In this document: one piece after another, positions 24,682 to 31,786 of the stretch
Layout of the letters: every line of letters begins with the position of its first letter
Numbering within the stretch: position 1 is the stretch's first letter
Source: Chloroflexota bacterium
GTDB lineage: Bacteria; Chloroflexota; Anaerolineae; Anaerolineales; Villigracilaceae
Direction of reading: 5' to 3'
Assembly: GCA_016234555.1 (NCBI GenBank)
Contig: JACRBJ010000086.1
Location: 1 to 64,000 of the forward strand
Length of the DNA stretch: 64,000 bases
The notes under the pieces: model-generated
Seen by the model: only the letters and a program-made list of their open reading frames with translations
Told to the model about the DNA's origin: nothing
Databases searched by the model: none
Position numbers and translations under genes: made by a program

Positions 24682-25479
24682 ATGCGCAACAGTCAACTCT
24701 TTTGGGGTGTGATCCTGCTCCTCGTCGGCGGCTTTTTGCTTGCCAACGAATTTGGAATCAGACTTCCCAACGGCATGTCGTTGATGGAACTCCTCTGGCC
24801 TCTTGGGCTGATCCTTGCTGGGGCGTGGGTGCTCTTTGGCGTTTTTCTGCGCGGCAAGGTGGAGGTGGAAACCGCATCCATCGATTTGCAGGGAGCGAAC
24901 TCTGCTTCGCTCAAGATCAGTCACGGTGCGGGTGAGCTGAACATTCGCGGCGGCGCAAATCCCAACGAACTGGCGCATGGCACCTTTGCTGGTGGGTTGG
25001 ATCATAAAGCCACTCGAAACGGTGACAGGCTCGAGGTCCGCATGAGACCGGCAAAGGATGTGATGGACTTCCCGTTCTTCGGCCCGCGCGTTCAGCTTGA
25101 TTGGGACGTGGCGCTCAATCCCCAAATCCCAACCGCGTTGACGTTGAATGTCGGCGCGAACAAATCCATGCTCGATTTGCGTGACCTGAATCTGACCGAC
25201 TTGAAACTGGAAACCGGAGCGAGTGACACGCGGGTGACTTTGCCTGCCCGTGGGCGCTATCGCGCAGACTTCGACTTGGGTGCTGCTTCGTTGGAGGTGA
25301 CAGTACCCGACGGCCTGTCTGCCCGCATCCACACTTCAGTCGGCGCTGCCAGCCTGAAGATCGACGAATCTCGTTTTCCGCGCAAGGGCAGTTTTTACCA
25401 ATCCCCCGATTTCGACTCCGCCGCCAACTCGGTGGACATGACCATCGACGCAGGCGCGGCTTCGATCAAGGTTAGGTAA
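24682..25479 (+). CDS. LiaF-like protein with toastrack domain
   Basis: A 265-residue protein with two N-terminal helices (about 6-22 and 34-56) and an extracytoplasmic beta-rich domain from about 65. The repeated short blocks (LTLNVGANKSMLDL, LKLETGASDTRVTL, FDLGAASLEVTVPDG, VDMTIDAGAASIKV) are typical of LiaF/DUF2154 'toastrack' beta solenoids. GGGAGGAA lies 4-6 bases before ATG and fixes the start. A role in envelope stress sensing or scaffolding is inferred from the family. It lies in a plus-strand run with a metallophosphoesterase. Confidence 0.75.
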   Translation: MRNSQLFWGVILLLVGGFLLANEFGIRLPNGMSLMELLWPLGLILAGAWVLFGVFLRGKVEVETASIDLQGANSASLKISHGAGELNIRGGANPNELAHGTFAGGLDHKATRNGDRLEVRMRPAKDVMDFPFFGPRVQLDWDVALNPQIPTALTLNVGANKSMLDLRDLNLTDLKLETGASDTRVTLPARGRYRADFDLGAASLEVTVPDGLSARIHTSVGAASLKIDESRFPRKGSFYQSPDFDSAANSVDMTIDAGAASIKVR

Positions 25480-25497
25480 ACGGGCGACTAAATTGAA

Positions 25498-26361
25498 ATG
25501 AAGATTTCGAGACGGGATTTTTTGAGAATTTCGAAGGAGCTTGCCGTCTCGTTTGTTGCCTTGGGCGCAGGTTCGTACGGTTACAGTTTTTTCATCGAGC
25601 CGGGATGGGTTGACGTCAACGAAGTTGAGATCAACCTTCCGAGTTTGCCAGAGGCGTTTTCAGGCTTTCGCATCCTGCAACTCAGCGATATTCACATGGG
25701 CGGCTGGATGAATCGCGAGCGGCTCGCCGAGACGGTGCAACTGGCGCTGGCGCAACAAGTGGATTTGATTGCCCTGACCGGCGATTATTTGTTTGGTCAT
25801 TCCTGGAACAGCCATTTGGAATTGTCTGGTGCTGATTTCGTCGAAGAAATATCGGAGCTGACACGGGAGCATCTGACGCTGGGAATCCTGGGAAACCACG
25901 ACCATTGGACGAATGCCGAATTTGTTCGAGAGATGCTGACAGCCTCCGGTGTGATCGAGCTTGAGAACGACGTTTTCCCGCTCGAACAGGACAACCAGAG
26001 ATTGTTTATCGCCGGCGTGGACGATATCTGGGAAAAGAAATATGACCTTGAAAGGGTGACCGACAAACTTCCCCGGGATGGCGCGGCGATTCTACTCGCC
26101 CATGAACCCGACTTTGCCGATGTCAGCGCGAAGACAGGACGCTTCGACCTGCAATTGTCGGGTCATTCGCACGGTGGGCAGGTGGTGATTCCCTTTTTCG
26201 GCGCGCCGATCCTGCCGCATTTGGGAGAAAAATATTATTCTGGTTTGTACAAGGTGCGCGACATGTGGCAATATACCAATCGCGGCATCGGGATGATCGA
26301 GCCGGCTGTACGACTTAATTGCAGGCCGGAGATCACAGTGTTTACCCTGCGGGGAAGCTGA
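25498..26361 (+). CDS. Calcineurin-like metallophosphoesterase, exported
   Basis: A 287-residue enzyme of the YkuE/YaeI type. The N-terminus has a twin-arginine-like motif SRRDFLRIS before a hydrophobic stretch, so export or membrane attachment is likely. The metal-binding motifs are complete: QLSDIHMGG, LTGDYLFG, GNHDHW, and GHSHGGQV. YkuE-like enzymes hydrolyse phosphate from lipids such as UDP-diacylglucosamine analogues or other envelope phosphoesters; the substrate is not defined here. It lies 18 bases after the LiaF-like gene and may be part of an envelope operon. Confidence 0.85.
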   Translation: MKISRRDFLRISKELAVSFVALGAGSYGYSFFIEPGWVDVNEVEINLPSLPEAFSGFRILQLSDIHMGGWMNRERLAETVQLALAQQVDLIALTGDYLFGHSWNSHLELSGADFVEEISELTREHLTLGILGNHDHWTNAEFVREMLTASGVIELENDVFPLEQDNQRLFIAGVDDIWEKKYDLERVTDKLPRDGAAILLAHEPDFADVSAKTGRFDLQLSGHSHGGQVVIPFFGAPILPHLGEKYYSGLYKVRDMWQYTNRGIGMIEPAVRLNCRPEITVFTLRGS

Positions 26362-26393
26362 TGGCTGCGTTTTGAGTTGAAAGGAGATGTGAA

Positions 26394-27155
26394 ATGAAAC
26401 GATTTGATCCGAGAATTATTTTTGGACTGCTGCTGATTGCTGGCGGTGGGCTGGCGCTGGCGCAGACGATGGGACTGCTCGAGAACGCCTCGGACATCTT
26501 TTGGGGTGGGGCTTTCCTCGTGGCGGGGCTGGCTTTTCTTTCCCTGCTTGCTGGCGGACATTGGTGGGCGTCGTTCCCCGGTTTTACGCTGGTTGCCCTC
26601 GGCGCGTTGATTCTGTTTCCCGCCCAACTCGAGGATTTTGGTGGCGCGCTTTTCCTCGGCGGCATTGCCTTGTCGTTTTGGTACGTCTATTTCACCAGTC
26701 GTGAGCAACACTGGTGGGCGATGATCCCCGCCGGGGTGCTGACTGCGCTTGCCGCGATGATCGTCGTCGCCGAACGCTTTGAGGAATTCGGCGGAGCCAT
26801 CTTCCTCGGTGGAATCGGACTTTCCTTTTTTGCCGTGTACCTCTCCAACCGCGCCGAACGCTGGTGGGCTTTGATCCCCGGCGGCGTGCTTGTCACGCTT
26901 GGCGGCATGACCATTGCCGCGGAGCGGTTTGGCGAATTCCAAACTGCGGGCTTTTTCTTCCTCGGGCTTGCCGCCACCTTTTTGCTGGTTGCCGTGCTCG
27001 CAGGCATGAACTGGGCATACTGGCCCGCGGTGGTGCTGGGGATCATGGGCTTTTTGGGGATTGCCTCGCTTTTGGACATTGCCAATTACCTCTGGGCTGT
27101 GGTCTTGATCGGCGCAGGCGTGTTTATGCTTATCCGCTATTTTGCGAAACGATAA
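26394..27155 (+). CDS. Multi-TM protein built from internal repeats
   Basis: A 253-residue hydrophobic protein with about ten helices. Most of it is made of about four repeats of 45-50 residues, each starting with a Trp-rich turn (HWWA/RWWA/YWPA) and running through 'IPxGVL', an 'AERFEEFGGAIFLGGIGLSF' helix pair and a polar turn. The repeats at about 52-101, 102-150 and 151-198 are clearly alike. It resembles the hydrophobic LiaI/DUF5668 segments seen upstream and probably evolved by duplication. AAAGGAGATGTGAA precedes ATG. The function is unknown. Confidence 0.65.
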   Translation: MKRFDPRIIFGLLLIAGGGLALAQTMGLLENASDIFWGGAFLVAGLAFLSLLAGGHWWASFPGFTLVALGALILFPAQLEDFGGALFLGGIALSFWYVYFTSREQHWWAMIPAGVLTALAAMIVVAERFEEFGGAIFLGGIGLSFFAVYLSNRAERWWALIPGGVLVTLGGMTIAAERFGEFQTAGFFFLGLAATFLLVAVLAGMNWAYWPAVVLGIMGFLGIASLLDIANYLWAVVLIGAGVFMLIRYFAKR

Positions 27156-27768
27156 ATAATCGCTCCCTTGCTCTTCAGCTAGGCTTTATCCATTTGGACA
27201 TTGACAAAAAGCAGGGAGTGTCTAAATCATGGGCAAATGAAATCTTTGATGTGCATCTGGTAATTTGGGAAAGCCTGTTTGTGGATTTGCCTGCGGTTGA
27301 AAGCAAACACAAACAACTTTAAGGCATACTGCAAGGAATACGGGCAACGCGAGAAACAGCGCAATCTACGCCAGATAATGGTGCAACTCGGAATTATCGC
27401 CTTCAACCGAGTAGGTCTTGTTTTTGCCTTCTGAAACTTCGTGTCGACCATAGTGATACCAGCGACAACCGTACACCTTAAAGCCATCGCTGAAATGTTA
27501 TTTGGACTTAGCTGCACCATCGCCATCGAGACCACGATTCATCCTGAAATCGTTTCTCTCCGAATCAAAAATCGGAACATATCGTTCCGATTTTTGATTT
27601 CATGTGCTACTTTACTGATTGCGCAGGACGTCCGTTTTTCTTTACCTCGGTGCCTGGGATGTTGCTTTTGCGAGCCTCCTGTTTTACTCTTCGGTTATGT
27701 CTTGCCATCCCTTTGGACGGTCGCTTTGCCTTGGTCTTGACTGGTATTGTGTTCAATTGAATTACTCC
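27156..27768. other. Gene-poor region with possible decayed coding remnants
   Basis: No complete gene is visible in these 613 bases. Two short plus-strand stretches have protein-like composition but are in different frames and lack starts: one near 27238-27322 (EIFDVHLVIWESLFVDLPAV) and one near 27313-27434 (KAYCKEYGQREKQRNLRQIM). They may be frameshifted remains of one gene. A strong hairpin closes the region at 27563-27599. Confidence 0.35.
27563..27599. terminator. Hairpin, possible bidirectional terminator
   Basis: A perfect 16-base-pair stem (aatcaaaaatcggaac and complement) with a 5-base loop (atatc). The arms themselves carry A5 and T5 runs, so it could work as a terminator on either strand, for example for the CsbD-like gene on the minus strand. 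Confidence 0.5.
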
Positions 27769-27999
27769 TTATGTTCCACTTCTGTTGTTGGATTCGTATT
27801 CTGCCCAGAATTTGCCAATTTCATCCCTGGCGCCCTGGCGGGTGTACCCATATTTGACCTGGAGCATGGCGACGAATTTATCGAACTTCGCCTCCACCTT
27901 GTCCAACTTGAGCAGGTCATACTCAACCATCAAATTCCACCTGGCGTTGATCGCGCCTCGTATCAGTTTCCAATTTTCTTCGAATATCATTTTGTCCAT
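27769..27999 (-). CDS. CsbD-like small stress protein
   Basis: A 76-residue protein that fits the CsbD family in size and pattern: an opening KMIFEENWKLIRGAINARWNLM resembling 'dqvkGkwkqlkGkvke.Wg.l', an acidic DLLKLD, and LQVKYGYTRQGARDEIGKF near the end. CsbD proteins are general-stress proteins of unknown action. The second ATG (27999) is preferred over the GTG before it because AGGAAAG lies about 8 bases upstream. Bases 28000-28380 upstream hold only a small hairpin (28039-28053). Confidence 0.65.
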   Translation of the reverse strand: MDKMIFEENWKLIRGAINARWNLMVEYDLLKLDKVEAKFDKFVAMLQVKYGYTRQGARDEIGKFWAEYESNNRSGT

Positions 28000-28380
28000 C
28001 ACGCGGCTTTCCTTGTCTCCCCTTTAAATCATTAAACGCACCTCTTCGAGGTGACGCCATCCCAATATTTGGATTCCTGGAAGGTATGGTGACTTTGCTT
28101 ACAAGCGCTGATTCGATTTCCCCCGCAAATCTGCAATTACCGTCTGGTGACCTGATTTCATTGTACTATGTATTGTGGATATTAAGTGGATTTGTGACCA
28201 CCGATCCTGATTTTGCAGTGTAAATAACAACTGCGGACTTGTTGACATCACGTTAAGACCGTTTTTCGTTCACATTCACCCAATCTCTGATCACTTTTAT
28301 TTTAAAAAGAGGGCTGATTTTCTGAGGTAGTAGGAGTGCGCATTTCGTCAGCATCTTAAATTTGTACGAAGGTGGTATAG

Positions 28381-28572
28381 ATGAGTGAGGTAAACGAACG
28401 GAATAAGAAGATCATTGATGAGTTCCGAGCAAACAGGGGAAAGGTTGGCGGCTCGTTTGAAGGCAAGACCCTGCTTCTTTTACACACAAAAGGAGCAAAG
28501 AGTCAGCAGGAACGTGTCAATCCAGTGGCCTGTACGAGGGATGGAGATCGGTTGTTGGATTGCTTTTTATAA
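28381..28572 (+). pseudogene. Truncated deazaflavin (F420)-dependent nitroreductase-like gene
   Basis: The first 56 codons match the N-terminus of Ddn-like F420H2-dependent reductases (NKKIIDEFRANRGKVGGSFEG, then LLLLHTKGAKSQQERVNPV), which normally continue for about 140 residues. Here the similarity stops near 'DGDRLLDCF' and a stop follows at 28572. The catalytic and cofactor-binding C-terminal half is missing, and the bases after it run into a repeat and the tail of a convergent methyltransferase gene. It is best read as a gene fragment left by deletion or rearrangement. Confidence 0.65.
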
Positions 28573-28579
28573 AACCACG

Positions 28580-28598
28580 GTCTCGACCGGTCCGAGAC
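28580..28598. repeat. Short hairpin repeat at methyltransferase 3' side
   Basis: gtctcg and cgagac arms around accggtc, in the sequence acggtctcg...ccgagac. A related element with the same acggtctc and ccgagacc words lies at 29542-29571 on the other side of the methyltransferase gene. Confidence 0.4.
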
Positions 28599-28640
28599 GT
28601 GTTGTGTCGCAGAAGATGGACTTAATTCCCTTTCATCCAT

Positions 28641-29453
28641 TTAATGGTAACCACGGACTGCCCATGCCCGTGCAACCAACGGGATTGAACCATCCAGGGC
28701 AAAGGGCAGCCCTGCACGTATTCGTTCGCGTAATGCGGTACGGCGTTCTCCACTTAAAGACATCAAGTAACTTGGAGCTGGCCCTTGACCCCCGAGAAAC
28801 GGGGACCAATAATCGTCGAAATCTCGGAAAACAGTGGCAACCTCAATTGAACGCACCTCTACATTATGGAGCCCTGTCGATTCAAAAAGCTGACTAAAAG
28901 CATCGGGTTGGCAAATGGGGAAACGACGGCCTTCGTCAAGTTCAACCGCATTTGGATCCAACGCCGCGGCAGCGTCCCAGAAATGACGCATAAATTGCAT
29001 CCTGCCTGCATAATCCCATACGTATGCCGCTACAACACCGCCTGAGTGCGTGGCCCGCGCCATTTCCGCGACAGCTCGCTCAGGTTGAGGAATAAAGTTA
29101 AGCACGAGGCCTGAGACCGCCGCATCAAAAGTTTCAGAGTCAACGTTCAGCGTCTCGGCATCCCCAACACCAAACTGGACTCGGCCATCCTGTATATGTT
29201 CCCTGGCAAAGGTGATAAAACTCTCGGAACGATCAATCCCCCTGATTTTGGCAGGTTCTGCAAATTGAAGAATGGTTTGGCTGAGCGCCCCCGTTCCGCA
29301 ACCAACATCCAGCCACTGACTTCCTGCTGGCAGGGCCAGCCATTTCAGGAATTCACGGGCTACGAGACGACTCCAGCGGCCAACATACGGTTCGTAGTGA
29401 TCGCCACTTGCCCAGGAATCTTTTGGCCTGGGAGACATAGAATCTTCATTCAT
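28641..29453 (-). CDS. Class I SAM-dependent methyltransferase
   Basis: A 270-residue methyltransferase with a standard Rossmann domain: motif I LDVGCGTGALSQ (about 48-59), an acidic end of strand 2 (GIDRSESF), GVGDAETL, and FDAAVSGLVLNF at motif IV-like position. It belongs to the broad UbiE/Methyltransf_11 group; the substrate cannot be inferred. TTAGGAGT lies 7 bases before ATG. Short related hairpin repeats flank the gene on both sides and a broken gene lies next to it, so local rearrangement or import is possible. Confidence 0.85.
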   Translation of the reverse strand: MNEDSMSPRPKDSWASGDHYEPYVGRWSRLVAREFLKWLALPAGSQWLDVGCGTGALSQTILQFAEPAKIRGIDRSESFITFAREHIQDGRVQFGVGDAETLNVDSETFDAAVSGLVLNFIPQPERAVAEMARATHSGGVVAAYVWDYAGRMQFMRHFWDAAAALDPNAVELDEGRRFPICQPDAFSQLFESTGLHNVEVRSIEVATVFRDFDDYWSPFLGGQGPAPSYLMSLSGERRTALRERIRAGLPFALDGSIPLVARAWAVRGYH

Positions 29454-29541
29454 CAGATACTCCTAAAGTGAATCGCTCAATTTTGTCTGCGTAAGAACAC
29501 GTTTTCAGTTATAAATTATAAGTATAGACAGCTTCGTTGAT

Positions 29542-29571
29542 ACGGTCTCATCGAGACAGATCCGAGACCGT
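29542..29571. repeat. Hairpin repeat at methyltransferase 5' side
   Basis: acggtctc and gagaccgt arms enclose a second gtctc/gagac pair, so it can fold in two ways. It lies 5 bases after the stop of the DUF3891 gene (minus strand) and about 90 bases upstream of the methyltransferase, and could terminate the DUF3891 transcript. Confidence 0.4.
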
Positions 29572-29575
29572 GATT

Positions 29576-30238
29576 TCATTTTCGTAACTGATAATTCAGG
29601 ATGACAGGGTCCAGCCGTTCGGGATACCCGTCCAAATGGTAGGCGACCAGGTAACCTTGATGCTCATCCACCGAAAAAGCCCACGGGTTGACCTGAATCA
29701 CGCCGTCTTCCACATGGTAACGGACAGTGACTTCCATATCCTCGCCGTTGCGCGGAAAAATGGACATTTCTCCCGAGGCGGGGACATCGAAACAAAGGCT
29801 GTAGGAAAGCACGTCGCATAGGTCGGTGATGCGGTCGAGGCGGTCGAACAGAGTTTTGGACAGCCCATGTTTTGCCAACTGTTCGTCAATGGCTTGGGAG
29901 AATTCGGCGGTGAGGGCTTGACGTTTTGGTGACGGGTCGTGAGCCGCGAGCCGTCTGAAATGGTATTTGACGATGGTATCCGCCACGACATCCGAGCAGG
30001 GCATGAAAAAGCCGCGCCGTGCAATGGGAATCCACTCCTCGTCGGTCATCCCGCCGATGGGGGAGTTATCGAGATAACCGTAACCACGGTCATGCAGACC
30101 CATGCCCGCGATCATGGAATTTCTTTCGATTGGCGGAAAATCAAAATCCTCATTGCCCCACAACATTGCCAGTGTGCCCACAAGTTTTAGATGTTCCGAC
30201 TGTGGTGTGACAATTGCCCTGCGTTTCGATTTGAACAT
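29576..30238 (-). CDS. DUF3891-like protein
   Basis: A 220-residue protein resembling DUF3891. It has the early HxxLVGTLAMLWGN segment, the GLHDRGYGYLDNSPI motif with His-Asp, and KYHFRRLAAHD further on; this spread of His and Asp residues resembles HD-type metal hydrolases, but catalysis is unproven. AAAGGAGT lies 7 bases before ATG. It shares the strand with the lipoprotein upstream (57 bases away). Confidence 0.65.
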   Translation of the reverse strand: MFKSKRRAIVTPQSEHLKLVGTLAMLWGNEDFDFPPIERNSMIAGMGLHDRGYGYLDNSPIGGMTDEEWIPIARRGFFMPCSDVVADTIVKYHFRRLAAHDPSPKRQALTAEFSQAIDEQLAKHGLSKTLFDRLDRITDLCDVLSYSLCFDVPASGEMSIFPRNGEDMEVTVRYHVEDGVIQVNPWAFSVDEHQGYLVAYHLDGYPERLDPVILNYQLRK

Positions 30239-30295
30239 GGTTGACTCCTTTTACTTCTAAAATTCAATAGGGTAATTTTACTCATAAAGTGAATT

Positions 30296-31756
30296 TCACC
30301 GAAATGGACAGACATCTTCGGGTTTGTAGGTGTGGCTTTGCCAGCCGTGATAATCACTTCCCAAAGGCACGAGAATTTCGGGGTTATCTGTCGCGTATTG
30401 AATTGCCACAACACAGGAGGCGGGAATATCGTGTGTGCTTTGATATTCCTTCATGAAAGTGTTCGCCATTTCAATGTAGGGATGACCTGGATTGCCTTCT
30501 GGGAATTTCTGTTCCAAGGTGTTGAAAACTGTCATGGCATCTGTCTCGTATCCGCGAACGAGATGCAAAAGCATGATGCGATAATAGGCGTATGCTGCAA
30601 GGCGCGGGTACTCAGTTGGATCAGCGGGGTATGGTGTTGGGGTAGGTCTAACATTTCCAATTTGCGCCCTCCAATTATCTTGGAGGTTTTTCTGAATTTC
30701 AGGAGAGTAGTCTTTCAAATTGTCGCTAAAAATTGCATCTTGGTACAAGGATAGAGCTTTATCAAACTCAGATTGGATAAAAGCAAGGTCTCCATCTTGA
30801 ACTGCTTGAAACCTAAATTCTGGCTTGGCAAATTCATCATGAAATGGAATGAAGTTTTGTCCGTTCCAATCGTAAACCGTTCTTTTATTCCGCCAAGGCA
30901 GAAAGTCAACATAAGTTGACCAAACAGGAATTCCACTGTCTAGAACTAATTCATTTAGCGGATCATTGTCCATGTTTTGATACAAAATCTTGCCTGTAGC
31001 TTCCACCCAAATTCCCCCTCCATCTGGATAATCGGGATATTCAGATATGAGTAGATTTCGAAACTTTTCGCCACCCCACTCATAAATCTGATAAGTATGT
31101 CCCCCTTGTGACATCACGCCGACCAGCAATGTCATCTCAAGAAGGCCATTTCGATTATTATCTTTGATCGAAAATATTTTGGATGGTTGCAAATATCCAT
31201 CAGGAGGGATTTCAAATATTTTCTCGTACCGCCCATTTTTGCAGCCGAAAATAAAGAATGAGGTTAAACCAATCGCAAGTTCTGGAACATTATCATTTGT
31301 TAGGTCTTTGAATACAAAATTTTTGCCTTCTCGTTTATAAGAACTATATCGCAGGTGTGAAATCAGAGGTTCTGCGCCATATGTATTGAGGAAATTAAGC
31401 ATGTTTTCTTCCGCGTACGCTCGATTATCCCAATCCATTCCAGGTGTGACATTTAGAAAATCAAAATCCAGATTTTTAGCTGGTTGTGCAGTTGGGCATA
31501 CAGCCTTTTCCGCTGGCGTGACCGTGACACTACTTGACACATCAAATGTTGGCGTGATGGTGGGAAAGACAGGGGCAGGGGTAAAAGTGAATGTAGAGAC
31601 TGTTGGTGTGTATGTAAGCGAAGAGACAACAGTTGATGTTGAGGTCGGCGACATCGTCTCTGTTGGAGAAATTGAAACAACCGTTTGGGTTGCCTCAGAT
31701 ACGCAAGCGTTCACCGCCAACCCAATTGCCAAAATGACGAGAAGATATTTTTTCAT
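30296..31756 (-). CDS. Secreted lipoprotein with Thr/Pro linker (paralogue 2)
   Basis: A 486-residue lipoprotein, paralogous to the one at 3264-4715. It has a signal peptide with lipobox (AVNAC, Cys about 18), a Ser/Thr/Pro linker to about 78, a middle domain with DNNRNGLLEMTLLVG-type calcium-loop-like sequence, and the same C-terminal helical domain (AAYAYYRIMLLHL) and ending (GSDYHGWQSHTYKPEDVCPFR, quoted only in part). Middle domains differ more than the C-terminus. It begins 30 bases after the helicase stop, so it may be read from the helicase promoter. Function unknown; surface location is inferred. Confidence 0.75.
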   Translation of the reverse strand: MKKYLLVILAIGLAVNACVSEATQTVVSISPTETMSPTSTSTVVSSLTYTPTVSTFTFTPAPVFPTITPTFDVSSSVTVTPAEKAVCPTAQPAKNLDFDFLNVTPGMDWDNRAYAEENMLNFLNTYGAEPLISHLRYSSYKREGKNFVFKDLTNDNVPELAIGLTSFFIFGCKNGRYEKIFEIPPDGYLQPSKIFSIKDNNRNGLLEMTLLVGVMSQGGHTYQIYEWGGEKFRNLLISEYPDYPDGGGIWVEATGKILYQNMDNDPLNELVLDSGIPVWSTYVDFLPWRNKRTVYDWNGQNFIPFHDEFAKPEFRFQAVQDGDLAFIQSEFDKALSLYQDAIFSDNLKDYSPEIQKNLQDNWRAQIGNVRPTPTPYPADPTEYPRLAAYAYYRIMLLHLVRGYETDAMTVFNTLEQKFPEGNPGHPYIEMANTFMKEYQSTHDIPASCVVAIQYATDNPEILVPLGSDYHGWQSHTYKPEDVCPFR

Positions 31757-31786
31757 GAACCACCACTTTCTTTTGTCGATAACTGA

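Noticed and set aside
24529..25332. 267-codon minus-strand frame opposite the LiaF-like gene
   Set aside because: The plus-strand gene has a good ribosome site and a known fold; the minus product has biased composition.
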